Positions 1-10,877 of a stretch of DNA of 18,460 bases are shown one piece after another. Source of the DNA: Asterionellopsis glacialis (taxonomy: Eukaryota; Bacillariophyta; Plagiogrammaphyceae; Rhaphoneidales; Asterionellopsidaceae). Numbering within the stretch: the first letter of the stretch is position 1; each line of letters starts with the position of its first letter. A model generated the notes under the pieces. That model had not been told where the DNA came from, ran no database searches, and saw nothing but the letters and a program-made list of their open reading frames with translations. A program made the position numbers and the translations under genes. The stretch is taken from contig WKLE02000791.1 in the NCBI GenBank assembly GCA_014885115.2, positions 1 through 18,460 on the forward strand, in the 5' to 3' direction.

Positions 1-54
1 GTTGATTGTCTGATTGTTGTGTTGTGCCGCCATCGACACTAGCGGCATAGGGCA
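1..54 (+). repeat. 54-bp dispersed repeat, copy 1 (partner at 16773-16826)
   Basis: Aligned by eye to 16773-16826 the match is 51 of 54 bases, and all three differences are transitions. The unit contains a hairpin, TGCCGC at 25-30 pairing with GCGGCA at 42-47. Copy 2 keeps the hairpin with one G-T wobble. Copy 2 lies 48 bp before a retroelement gag start, so the unit may be the end of an LTR or a leader. Here the similarity stops at base 54 and no gag follows. The window begins at the repeat, so its true left edge is unseen. Confidence 0.85.
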
Positions 55-834
55 GGTGTTCCAGAACATCCACTTGTCTTCAGGTGCTATTGGAAACATT
101 TCTAACACATTATTACCAATACTGTTGGGATCATCTAATTCTTCTTGTCAAGTAGTGAACTTGATTTTCTTTGAAAAATGTACTTGACTTTCCTTGCTAT
201 GTCTTTAGATAAATTAGGGCAACATTGGTAGGAACTTACACTTTTGGCATGGGTAATGGCTTGCTGCTGCTGGATCCTTAATTCTTAGTTGACATTTTTT
301 CAAATGTTCTACCTGCTTCAGAAGTTGTTGGTATTTCAGTACATCTTCAGATAAACTAATGGATGATGAGTTAAAAAAATTTTAGCTGATTCTTTAGTAT
401 GATACTCTGTTGGTGGAGTTACATACAATTCTGCTGAATTATTTTGCCTGTACCTAACTGTTAAGTTTTTACTCAATGATTGTGCCATGGTGTAAAATTT
501 ATTTTTGGAAGTGAGTTCTTTCCATGGGTCTGGATTATGAATGAATTTTTTTTAATCTATTTGAAAAAAAATGGACTACCAAATAGTTCAAAAAAAGTGG
601 TGTGGTAGTACAATATATATATTAAAAATTTGTGTAAGTAAAATATACTGCTAAATTGTACCAATATTTGCTAATTCAAAATTCTGTAGCTACTACCATG
701 GATTTTGCATGCCTGCATATTTTCCCTGCTTTATGTATGGCTATGTGCAACAACTCCCTGTAATTTTTAGTAGGTGGAATTATGTGGCTGCATAGAAACT
801 CTCAGTGTTCAGGCAAATTTATCTGTTTTGTGCC

Positions 835-981
835 AAATAATACCCTGTATTTTGCAGGGATAATTTTGTGCATACTTGAACTCCCTGCAATTTGCATGGG
901 ATTTTATTCAGGGATACCCAAAATAATTCCCTGCATTTTACAGGGATGAATTGGTGCATACTATAACTTGGTGCAATTTTG
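835..981. repeat. Direct repeat of a CCCTG...CAGGG hairpin module
   Basis: Copy A (835-895) and copy B (921-981) are about 80% identical with an 86-bp period. Each begins AAATAAT and carries a 5-bp stem, CCCTG and CAGGG around a 7-nt AT-rich loop (843-859 and 929-945), followed by a GTGCATACT block. Related CCCTGNA motifs occur at about 733, 754 and 883. The function is unknown; it could be part of a small non-autonomous element. Confidence 0.5.
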
Positions 982-1329
982 TTGTGGTATTTTCCAACCA
1001 TATTAGCCTTATGTACATTACGTGGAAACTAAATAATCTAAACAAAAATAAATATCTATATAAACACACTATCTTTTTCAACAAACATGCAATTGCACAT
1101 TCGATATACGATAATGTAATTTATCATAATACATCTTATACTATAATACAGTACATCATTGCAATCATAGTACACTGCCTTATTTATTAAATAATCTCTA
1201 ATATCTCCTATCCACTAACCTGTTATAATTCAATAAATATCACATGTTTATATCTATGTGTCTGTCATTTTCCATCTAGTTTTGTCTCTCTACAACTCAC
1301 CACATCCAACTGTTGTATTTACTTGAAAA

Positions 1330-1725
1330 AGATAGACAAACAGACACATGCACTAACAGATAAATAGAGTTGTACAGACAAAGACACAAAATTATACATT
1401 TTTTACACAAATCCACAGTTCAACCGACGATAAAACACACACACTAAGACCAAAAAAACTGACCAAGAGATCATACATAAATGAATAACAGACAGCCTAC
1501 AAAACAAATAGACAAATAATAAGCACATCCATAATCTAACAGACAAAAAGGTGAAACAGACAGCCAAAAAAAATGTCCTTTGTCCAAAAAGACTTCAATA
1601 AACAAACACAAAGATAGAAATCAAACACAGACAGCCAGACAAATTTGTCTTTTGTCCTAACAAACAAAACTAGACTAATACAAAATGAAATTAAAAAAAA
1701 AAACAGAATTACAGATAGACACAAT
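1330..1725. repeat. Degenerate AGACA-rich low-complexity tract
   Basis: The plus strand is rich in A and C, and GACA occurs about eleven times, mostly as AGACA or CAGACA. Spacing is irregular, so this is not a clean microsatellite but looks like a decayed simple repeat. A 62-codon open frame on the minus strand across it is only the Phe/Leu/Val-rich reading of this bias. Confidence 0.4.
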
Positions 1726-2024
1726 TATCCTTAACCCTATTTATTTCACAGTCACACATAGCATAAAGGTACAGTGCTCCCTCTCACCTGTGAATCCTTG
1801 ATTGCAACAAACAACATGTATCATCTACTTGAAGAATCACAAACAATTTTTTTTACTACTATGAGACCTTATTGTATGTAACAATTTTGATATTATACAT
1901 ATAGTAATATAAAGGCAATTCTTTTTTCTGGTACACATTCAACATACAGCACAATATAACAAAATTAAGCAAGCCTTGTACAGTGCCAGGTGTCCTTTTG
2001 CAACTAGAAGTAACTCCCAACTAT

Positions 2025-2226
2025 ACCAGGACATCAATATTTTTAAATTGTGAGATGGATAAATGTTTATACTCAAATGTGTATGCCCATATCCCTAAAC
2101 CACATTTTTGCAAGTTCCCCTAGGTATGTACACAGGACAACAAATCAGATGAACGAGTACAGTACTTTGGGCTTATGCAATAGCTGGATGTCAAATCTCA
2201 GCAAATAGTTCAACAACCAACCATAC
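2025..2226 (+). repeat. Left flanking repeat R1 of the retroelement
   Basis: The unit begins ACCAGGACA and ends CAACCATA. It aligns along its whole length to 10671-10876, at roughly 70-75% identity by eye with small indels. Shared blocks include TTGTGAGATGGAT, GCCCATATC, CTAAACCAC, CAGGACAACAAA and AAATCTCAGCAAA. Its place just upstream of the Gag-like start suggests it is the left terminal repeat. Confidence 0.75.
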
Positions 2227-2494
2227 CCTCTTGTGTTCAAATTAAGATGGTTTGATGGCCAGATGCCTGAGCCTTTAGAAGTACTCAAATGATTTTGAAA
2301 TCCAAAAAGATTTTTAGAATGCTTTCTAAAATCACAGCAGCACTCATCTCATCCTCAGATCACTCTTTCAAGAACTTGCGACGTAATTGGTTGGTTGTGG
2401 CTTAGTAAGACAAGTGCTTGACTTTGCACATTTGATCAGTCCAAAGTAGACCGCAACTCTCACTTTAGTGAATTATTTCTTCCTTCCTAGCACC
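2227..2494 (+). other. 5' leader of the retroelement
   Basis: This non-coding stretch lies between R1 and the first ATG of the Gag-like frame. It ends in a pyrimidine-rich tract and TAG (TTTCTTCCTTCCTAG at 2476-2490) four bases before the ATG, which resembles a 3' splice acceptor. No donor was identified, so a leader intron is only a possibility. No tRNA primer-binding site was recognised. Confidence 0.35.
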
Positions 2495-4947
2495 ATGGAT
2501 GCTCTTGTTACTTTTGATGATCTTGACTACCTGCCTGTTGACGAGGTTGTCACACCTCGTCGCGGTCCGTCTACTTCTTCAGGTACGTCATCCAATGCAT
2601 TTGCTACGCCTTTGTCTGCTGTGTCTATTGCAAGGGGGGGATCGACTGCATTGTGAGTTTCCTTCGGAAGGAGTCTCTGTTCTTTTTTGAAATGATTTGG
2701 GACAGATTTGTCATGGTGCCATTGGTGGAGTCCACGGGAGTTCCTTTTGTTGCAAACCCACCAATGACTGCAACATACAAACTCACAAGTCAAGCAAGGT
2801 TCACCTCCAGGAAGGTCACGCTTACATTTGGAACAAGAATGGAAGTGAAGCTTGCCTAGAACCATCGTTAGATATTAATCATCTTCCAGGCAACTTGTCT
2901 CCCAAAGGCCTTCTCAAGATGGAAGAGGACCCCAACGCGATGGTCACCTATTTTGAAACTGTCAAGACTGAAATGAACGACTCAAGCTCTTACTCCGTTT
3001 GGACTGGGTTTGAACCCATCGCAAGCAAGAGTTGGTCTACCGTTGATTATCCTTCGATGGGAGATATCAAAGAAGCCAAGCAGGAATTGAAAACTCCAAG
3101 GAAACGTTCTATGGGAGCATTTCTATCAGAATCCATTGACACCATACCTATGGATTTGCCTCCACTCACTAAAACAGGGGAATAGGATTCACCCTAAAAA
3201 CGGAAAATAAGGGTGATTATGACCCTAGCAAATTAACTGATGACATCCTCAAGGAATGGCAGGAAATAGATCACAATTTCACAGCCCTAGAAACTGAAAT
3301 AAACAAACGGGGTCATAGGGAATGTGATTACAGTGAATCGCTCACCAAGACTCTCATGGAAATGGAAGCTATCATTCATGGAACTCAGTCAAAGGTTCAT
3401 TTACTGGCATCCCAAATCGGAACTCCATCCTCCAAAAAGCAAGGGCAAGGCATGGACAACCTTTGGGAAGTAGTCGCTACCAACCGTGAAAAACTCAAAG
3501 AAGTAATTAACTCATTTCGGGAGTCTGAAAAACTCTAAACAGTGGATCACAGAAACCAAACCATGCTTATGCAACAGTTCAAGACGCTACAAGGGAGTTT
3601 CACCAATCTCGTTGATTCATACAAGAAAATGGTTCCATCATTCAAACAACGTTTATCAAGACTTGAAACGGCAAACACCAGTCCAAGTAAAATGGAATTT
3701 GATAACTTATTTGAACCTATGGATACCAAGGCTGACTGGGGAGACAAATTGGGCAACCTAACTCGAAAGATGCAGGAAGCCCATTCTGACTTGGAGCGTC
3801 AAGTAGAGATTGTATCTCGAAAACTCGACAATCAACCCTCTCATGGAGTTGTTTTGCTCTCGGAGTTCCAAAGGCTAAGTAAAATGGTGAACAATCTTGA
3901 TGCACAAATTCAAACAGATGTGAATACTGATCAATCCGGTTATCAGCTCCTGCTTCAATCGCAAGTGGATGATCTTTGTCAACAGATACTTTAAATGCAT
4001 TCTCGAGTGGACGATGAAAGCTTTTCTTTAAACCACTACAAGTTCGGGTCTTTTCAGGAACTGAAAAGGTGGGTGAAAGAAGAACAGGTTGAGAGTGCTG
4101 GAATTGTTTGGGATCTTTTTAGCCTCATTGTAGCCATGGAACCTAGGGCTCCCACTGGTACTGAGCATTCAGACGCCAGACACTCGGCTATTTGTGTTGC
4201 GTCTAGCCAAATGGAAAGTGAATTAGCAGCTTCAATGTACCATACTAAACCTAAGTTGCTGGAAAGCCAGTGGCGCGTGAAAAGGGGTTTGGTGCAATCC
4301 CATTGTATGGTGCGTGGTTGGGTGAAGGCACAGAATCAATCAAGCAATCACTTCAAACCTGGCTACATGATTATGCAGAAAGTATAAGAGGCACCATTGA
4401 TTCCTCCACCGGAGGAGGAGCTTTTGCCTTGGCCCTGTTACAAGAGGTAGAATCACAATGGACTTCCTTTGCAAGTCATGTTGAGCGCACATATTCAGAC
4501 TTGGTTCATGTATCTCACTTCTTGCCAACCACCGCCTTTCAACTCATTGTGCGTGCTTCTAATGCCATCTGGGAAGCTATGCGGAAACATAGGGCGATGG
4601 TGATCATGCTGGACAACTTGAGCACTTTAGATTGCAAGGCCAGGATGATATGGTGCGTCTTACAATGCCACCAGGAAATGCAATCTTTTGTGTCCATGGA
4701 ATTTTGCTCCCGCCCTTCTTATGTCAAGGAAATGAGTATGTTCATGTTGACTGAATGGGTGGATCCTTCTCAACTATCCACCATTGACAATACTATAACA
4801 CAACTGAACAAGAAGGTGGCAACGCTAGCAACCTTACCCGACCTCCTCAAGGATCTACAACGGGACCAGGACAAGCTTTGTCATGAACTGGCACAGTACA
4901 AGAAACTGAATGGTGATATCAAGAAGAAGGCCAAGAGGGACTACTGA
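2495..4947 (+). pseudogene. Broken Gag-like region with Cys/His knuckle and coiled coil
   Basis: The start is taken at ATG 2495 in a strong context (CACCATGG). The frame runs from 2495 to a G7 run at 2634-2640, shifts, and continues to about 3182 with a TGA at 2688-2690. This part holds a possible zinc knuckle, C-x12-C-x6-C-x4-H, with codons at 2709, 2748, 2769 and 2784. A second shift near 3180 leads into a Lys/Glu/Gln-rich, probably coiled-coil segment (3185-3994) with TAA at 3536-3538 and TAA at 3992-3994, then a segment with WDLFS near 4110. A third shift near 4265 opens a further 225 codons to TGA 4945-4947, ending in a Lys-rich helix. Similar proteins precede the RT in related elements (recalled, not searched). 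The role as nucleocapsid or capsid is inferred. Confidence 0.6.
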
Positions 4948-5955
4948 CTCAGGACAGAGAAGATTACGGACAAGTCCAACTCCAATGGCTCCAGAACGAC
5001 CTTACGAGGCTTAACGGTCAGTAGTGTACCAGTTAAGGGTCTTATTATCAGGCATGAGTTCTCTTCCTGGTTACCTGCTCTGCACAAGCTGGGACTCTGA
5101 TGCGTATGGGTTTGCTTCACTGAAGAATCACCTTACTCTTCTTTGTTACAAACCTTGGCCAACGATGATTGTACCATTACAACCTGGTCTGGTAATATGG
5201 ATATTCCTCATCTTCATTGTCAACCCACTCTGGGACTGGTTGACGGGCGTATTCCTGGCCACGCATACCAAGTGCGTGAAACTCTAGGGATCAACACTCT
5301 TTTGAGCACCAAAGGCTTGTGCCGTCCCCCGCCTGAATGGCAGTTTCAGAGCCGGATCACCTTAGTTCACTCCAAGGTTGGAAGGATCACTGATGCAAAA
5401 ATCTGTATTACTGCCATCTCTTCTCGAGCCTTCACACTCTCCAATAACGCCAAGGCACCTTCTCACACCCCTTGCGACGCTAGCACTGTCCTGGGCCTCA
5501 AAGCAAAATGTTTCTCCTTTTGACCTGCACCAGCAGATGTTACTACTAATCCGCTGAAGGTGGTGACCTTAGGGATCCAAGGACATCAACCCTTTTATCA
5601 TGGGGGTGGACTCCTAGCCTGCCCACTCACCAAGAGGACTTTGGTCCTCACACCCACCCTTTTTGCTCCCAAACAACACTGGGGACTTCAATGTCTGGGG
5701 GCTCAAGAAGCCTTGGAATGCTTGGACTGGCCTGTTGCCCTAGCGACTGCTGCTTCACCTCTCCAGCGACCTCCTTTAAGGACTCTTCTACCGCTTAAAT
5801 GCTTAGTAAATGGATTTTGCGCGCTACTTGGTACCTTGTTCAACCAACAGATTGACCCTGGAATACAAAAACGCCAACGTGATGGTGAGATTTGTCCTCA
5901 AACGGAGGCCAAGGGAACTGGGGAGGCAACTGAAACTATGAACGGGGGGGGGGGG
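4948..5955 (+). pseudogene. Broken middle region between Gag and RT
   Basis: From 4948 to about 5140 the frame is unclear, with stops in all readings. From 5143 one frame runs to the G12 tract at 5944-5955, interrupted by TGA at 5521-5523. The part after 5560 has a conserved look: VTLG, then YHGGG, TKRTLVLTPTLFAP, and PLKCLV near 5797. I remember comparable blocks upstream of the RT in related uncharacterised retroelement proteins. They have no known function that I can name. It was probably the C-terminal part of the Gag-like protein or a linker of one long polyprotein, because the next frame picks up directly after the G12 tract. Confidence 0.5.
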
Positions 5956-8801
5956 TTCTTCTTCCAAAGGGGCTCCGTCTGTTCTGGCGGAACCAATGCC
6001 TGGCATTGCTACTGCTTCCTCTTCTGCCACGCTTGAGGCTCGCGAAAAACAATCAGTCGAAGCCGATGCCATGCCTGACGGGGTTTTGACTCTACCCGAG
6101 TCAGAGCAACCACAAACTGGGGCTGCTTGGGAAGCTTGCAAAAGAAAAGCCGTCAAAGCCAATGATGCTGCTGTTCCTGATTATCTTTGGAGGGAACATC
6201 TCATCAATGATGCTCCATCTTCTCTGGGAGCTCTTTTTGTCCGCTTAGGATCTTCAAATTGTGAAATCTTTCTTAACTCAATTACTCCGTTGTTCCAATG
6301 CCGGATGTTGAGGTGGTGGAAAAGGCGTGTAACCTCCTCTTTCTTCCTGTGGATACGTGCTTGGTACCCACAAGTCACTCAACTTGGTCACATGTATGCC
6401 TTGGTGGTTCAATACTCTACCACCACCAGGTGCTATCAGTGGGCCTCGTCATCTACTCCTGCAGGCAAGCTTGGTTACACCAGATGGTGGTGGGGGGTCA
6501 CGAATGATTTGTCCTAAGGATTTTGAAGCTGGTCACGATGCTGTGCTCCGCACAGCTAGAAGCTCATGGAACGAATGGTCCGACGGTTCCAGGCCTTTCC
6601 ACTGGCAATGGCCAGAGGAGTATCAAGATACCATCTGTGACTGTCTTCGTGTACAGTTCCAGGGCCCCCAACCTATGTACCGGAAGCCTCAGCAAGACAC
6701 AAAGGACCCCCCCTTTAAATCAAAGGTCCTAGAAAAACTCCAGAAGGTCAGGTTGCGACAATACATTTCGACCGGGTTTGTCAGTTCACTTACCTTCTTC
6801 TTTGCTGTGCCCAAAGGTAGCAACGACATTTGAATGGTGTATGATGGCACTATCAGCGGTTTAAATAGTGCTATCTGGGTGCCATGGTTCCCACTTCCAA
6901 CCATCCAGTCTCATCTGCGAGCTGTGGATGAAAACATTTTCATGTCGGATGTGGATCTTGGAGAGATGTTCCTCAACTTTGTTCTACATGAGAGTATGCG
7001 CAGTCTTGCTGGTGTGGATCTCACACATTACTTCCCGGCGGGGACTGATAATGTCCGTTGGGAGTGCTGGATGCAGGCTGCAATGGGGTTGACATCCTCA
7101 CCTTATCAAGTTGTTCAAGCCATGGCTTTTGCTGAAGAAAAAATTCAAGGAGACAGGGCCAACCCATCCAACGTCTATCGATGGTCTAAAGTGGTACTAA
7201 ATTTGCCTGGGATGCAATGTTTCAATAACTCTAAACCTTGGGTTATGAAGGTCAGAAAAGATGATGGGAAATTGGCTGCAGACTTATTCATTTATGTAGA
7301 TGATCTGAGGCCAACTGGAAACTCTAAATGTGAAGCCTGGGGAGCAGGCCAAAGAGCAGCCAGCATCTGCAACTACCTAGGCATTCAGGATGCTCCCAGA
7401 AAGTGACGCGATGGGAAACAAGCATCAGGAGCCTGGGCTGGTGTACTCGTTCAAGCCAGCTCAGATGGGTTATTCGTCCTGGTAGCTCAGGACAAGTGGG
7501 AAAAGGCCAAAGGGTACCTTGAAGAAGTGAGATGCATGATAATCGATCACCCTCACAAATTGAATAGGAAACAACTGGAGATCATCTGTGGCTTTCCAAA
7601 TTACTTGGCCCAAACCTACCAATGCATGGCCAGCTATCTAATAGGGTTTCATATGACCATTGACAGTTGGCGTAAAGGTCGTGATGAGGAAGGTTGGCGA
7701 TTACCAAGAAATCAAACCCTCATATGGAAAAACGAAGACCAAGACTGGAGTACAGAAGAGTCTCATGTCGAAGAGGACATTCCAACAGAGGTAGCTACCG
7801 TGCCATGCTTCAAAGACGATGTAAATGCTTTGCAAATGCTGTGCAGCTCTGAAAAACCAGTTCAAAAAAGCGTCAGGTGCAATAGAGTGGGGAAAGTGTA
7901 CTATGGCTTTGGAGATGCATCCAAAGCCAGTTTCAGAGCCACCATCAAAATTGAAGGAGTAATTCATTTCTCCTATGGGCAATGGTCCACTGAAGCGTCC
8001 GAGTTGATGTCCTCGAACTAGAGGGAGCTCAGCAACCTAGTCGAATCCCTGGAAAAGATATGTTGGGACCACCAACTGGGAGGAAGCGAAATCTTCATAT
8101 TCACAGATAACAGCACTGCAGAGAGTGCATATTGGAAAGGAACATCTATGTCCAAACTGTTATTTGAACTCATATTACGTCTCAAAAAACTCAAGATGGA
8201 TTATGATCTAATACTGCATGTCATCCATGTCAGCGGCAAACAGATGATTGCACAAGGAACTGATGGAATCTCGCAAGGAGATCACTCCACTGGAGTGATG
8301 CAAGGGAAATCTATGTCCTTGTTTATACCTCTACACCTCTCAGCCTTCAAGAGAGAACCTCGGCTGAAGGTTCTACTGGAAAGCAGCATGGAGATCATGC
8401 CATACACCACTCTGACTCCCGAAGGATGGTTTGATGAGGGACATAAAATAGGGAACTTCATCTGGGCTCCACCCCCAAGCACTGCCGATGTTGTGGTAGA
8501 AGAACTTGGTCGTGCTAGGCTTAAATGCCCGCAGTGCTTCCACCTGATAGTCATCCCCAGACTCATGACAGGAAGATGGCAACAACTTATGGGAAGGACA
8601 ATGGACTTCTACTAACCTGCTCTCATTTTTGTATGTCTGCCCTATCGTAGTTTTAGTCCTAACTTCCTGGGACGTCACAAGCTGTTGGATCAACTTCAAA
8701 GGACTCTGTTGCTGGAAAGAGTGTCAGAAATACCGGAAGAGTGACAAGGGAATCTTCTGCAGAAATTTTGGGGCCAAGCAAGGTCCCTTTGCACCTTGTA
8801 A
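5956..8801 (+). pseudogene. Broken reverse transcriptase-RNase H polyprotein
   Basis: The reading starts after the G12 run, shifts frame near a G6 run (6492-6497), then stays in one frame to 8801 with in-frame stops at 6831, 7404, 8019, 8613 and 8742. RT: VYDGTISGLN at about 6837, first catalytic block SDVDLGEMFLNF (Asp codons 6948 and 6954), MGLTSSPYQ near 7086, and catalytic YVDD at 7293-7304. RNase H: Asp at 7914 in YGFGDAS, Glu at 8025 in RELSNL, Asp at 8106 in FTDNS, then HVSGKQMIAQGTDG near 8229. A further domain without a known name follows (TPEGWF, RLMTGRW). The RT would copy element RNA to DNA and RNase H would remove the RNA. The stop at 6831 replaces an expected Arg before MVYDGT, and that at 8019 an expected Trp before REL. 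RT identity is secure; subfamily is not. Confidence 0.85.
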
Positions 8802-10164
8802 AAGTGTGTGGTGTGGACCCTGCTTCACACCCATTGGAAATCTACCCTTTCCTGTCAGGACGCACCTTGACGGTGACGGGGAACCCATCCTTGAACCCAG
8901 CTTGGAAGGGAGGTTCATCCAAGGCCAAAAGGGAGATCATCTTTTGACTCCTTTTCAATGTGAGAGGTGTCATTTTCAAAACATCATGCGTCGGAACCCT
9001 CACCCTCACAACATACAAGACGAAGAAATCCAGGAGTTCATTAGACGAACCTCTCTGGATGCTTTCTGGTCCAGAGCCACAGGAACTGTGGATAGTAACC
9101 TTCGGAGAGCCAAGAGACTCAAAAAACGAGCCGTGGAAATTGGTTGACCAACCATCAATGATAATATGGGACCCTGGCCCATAGAGGATGTTATGGGCAT
9201 GAAATCCGCCATAAGCATCCTCAAAGAGTCTCTGAACCCAGGACAACATGAGAAGTTTGTTCAATGGGGAACATTTAGAAAAACTAGAGCCACTATCTCC
9301 AACATCGGACAAGCTGGTGTTGGTGGCCTTCAAGACTCCATCGCCTCTTATGAAATGAAGAAGCTTTGGATCTCATCCGTAGCCACTCACTCCTTTTGGT
9401 TCTCCAGATTCATGGAAGGAATCCACAAGCAAGTGGGCAAGCACGTCAAACAGGATGAACCAGTCACCATCGATGTAGTACATGCTCTAGAGGCCATCCT
9501 TGAGAGAGAATGGAAAATAGCCTCTTCTCCCAAGGATTCGCGATGCATAGCAGAAATGGGTTCATGGTTCATTGCAGGATTTGTTGCAGGATTACAGGGA
9601 GAAAAAATGTTACTGATTGAAAGAGCAGGAACAACAAACAGTCTAAAAACTCTAAAATCAGAAGGCTGGTTCAAACCAGTCATCTCAGGGGCCACTAAAG
9701 GAAACAGGTTAAGTGGGGCCAAGTTCGAACTACCCTTGGTAGGCATCACGCAAGGCACAGGACTACAACCTGGGAAGTGGATTAGTAGGCTCTGCCACCT
9801 TCACAAACAAGACAATGGAGCAAAAAGATCTAGATTATTTTCTAGGGTACTTTCTCCCAGTAAACTCATTGAATTTCAAGACGACTTCTTTTCATATTTG
9901 GAAAAGGTTCAAAACAAAACAAATCTCATAGATAGTAAAGTTACCATACTTGGTGACTTTGGTATCTTAAGATCTACCAGAAGAGGCCTAACAGCACACG
10001 CTCAAAACATGGGCATACCTGAGAATGTCAGAAAGTCCTTCACTCGCTGGAGAAGCGATATGAAATCTTCATCCAACATCGGAGCTTCCCTAGACATGCT
10101 GGCAAGGTACACGAAGATTGAATCCATTCTGCCTGTTTTGTTGACCTTTTCCAGAGCTCAATAA
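8629..10164 (+). pseudogene. Tyrosine recombinase with N-terminal zinc ribbon, one nonsense codon
   Basis: This frame overlaps the end of the RT-RNase H frame; the true start is uncertain. The N-terminal part has C-x4-C-x2-C near 8800 and C-x2-C-H at 8959-8973 (in FQCERCHF), probably a zinc ribbon. TGA at 9145-9147 is the only break; after it 332 codons are open. The C-terminal half resembles a tyrosine recombinase: GWFKPVISG near 9664, then RSTRRGLTAHAQNMG (about residues 269-283 counted from 9166), RWR at 294-296, and the candidate nucleophile Tyr 315 (codon 10108-10110) in ARYTKI, 17 residues before the stop. Such enzymes insert circular cDNA by strand exchange. The first catalytic Arg and the Lys were not pinned down, and the usual HxxR box is RxxR here. 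Confidence 0.75.
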
Positions 10165-10670
10165 AACTTATATAGTTCCTTAATCAACTATTGAGTTAGC
10201 CAATGAGCAACGTGGGGGGATTGGCGATCAAGGAAATATGGAAAGACACTTCACATCATACTTCCTCAGATCTTTATTGGAATTCTAAACTGTCCTGTTA
10301 GATCATTCATTCGAATGAATCGACCAATTAATTTGCATTCATAATGCAATGCCATAATTGGGGTTACCCTGAGGAAACACCCAGGGAACTGTACCCTAAA
10401 TACTGTCCTATAGAAAGGAGATATTTTAAAAAAGGGCAACATGAATCTATCCAAAAGAAATCTATCAGCAACTTAGGGTTCACGTGACACTACCCTGAAA
10501 GGGGTTTAGGGTGCATGGCCAAGGAACCCCCCTCTCGATTAGCATTAAACTAAATTGGCACTTTTTACCGGTAAATTATTAAACAACTTGACCTAGCTTT
10601 GAATCCTCCTTACTGAAGATCAATCTAACCTAGACAAGATACTCCAATTGTGCGACAAGTCCAGAAGATG
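10165..10670 (+). other. 3' non-coding region of the retroelement, rich in palindromes
   Basis: No gene is seen. A perfect 16-bp palindrome (ATTCATTCGAATGAAT) lies at 10305-10320. Directly after it are nested stems: outer CCAATTA 10324-10330 with TAATTGG 10355-10361, inner TTGCATT 10333-10339 with AATGCAA 10343-10349. Several ACCCT/AGGGT pairs follow between about 10360 and 10520. These could be element control or recombination sequences; no function is proven. Confidence 0.5.
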
Positions 10671-10876
10671 ACCAGGACAATTTTGATATTTTTTAATTGT
10701 GAGATGGATTAATTTTAATACTTACATGCAAATGCCCATATCGCTAAACCACCTTTTTTTTCAATCCCCCCTCAGTGTGTATGCAGGACAACAAACAATA
10801 TGAAAGAGTACGATACGTTGAATTCATGCAATTGCTGTATGCCAAATCTCAGCAAACAGTTCAACAATCAACCATA
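10671..10876 (+). repeat. Right flanking repeat R2 of the retroelement
   Basis: Full-length partner of the repeat at 2025-2226, starting ACCAGGACA and ending CAACCATA. It is in the same orientation. Its start lies 506 bp after the recombinase stop. A shortened third copy follows one base later. Confidence 0.75.
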
Positions 10877-10877
10877 G

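Larger units (their letters stand above)
55..2024. other. AT-rich non-coding DNA
   Basis: No convincing gene is seen in nearly 2 kb. The open frames here are short and dominated by Asn, Tyr, Ile, Lys or Phe codons, as expected of AT-rich DNA, and none shows a recognisable domain. Two local structures are listed separately: the CCCTG/CAGGG hairpin repeats around 835-981 and an AGACA-rich stretch at about 1330-1725. The sequence composition resembles decayed repeats. Confidence 0.6.

Noticed and set aside
951..1190. 79-codon plus-strand frame as a gene
   Set aside because: Its Asn/Ile/Tyr/His-rich composition is just AT-rich sequence read in one frame, with no domain.
1536..1724. Minus-strand frame that looks like a membrane peptide
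   Set aside because: Its Phe/Leu/Val/Ser/Cys richness is the complement of the AGACA-rich tract.
2527..2865. 112-codon minus-strand frame with several Cys
   Set aside because: It is the antisense of the Gag-like Cys/His region and shows no independent domain.
8842..9333. 163-codon minus-strand frame
   Set aside because: It lies opposite the recombinase, whose plus-strand frame has recognisable motifs; the minus frame is a shadow.
2495..10164. Stop codon reassignment to explain the many in-frame stops
   Set aside because: All three stop codons interrupt the element, together with true frameshifts, while the PH-kinase gene uses standard codons and a normal stop. Decay is simpler. Every stop being one transition from a sense codon proves nothing, since that holds for any stop.
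10480..10525. Telomere-like TTAGGG sequence
   Set aside because: TTAGGGT and ACCCT occur as scattered single motifs and inverted pairs, not as a tandem telomeric array.
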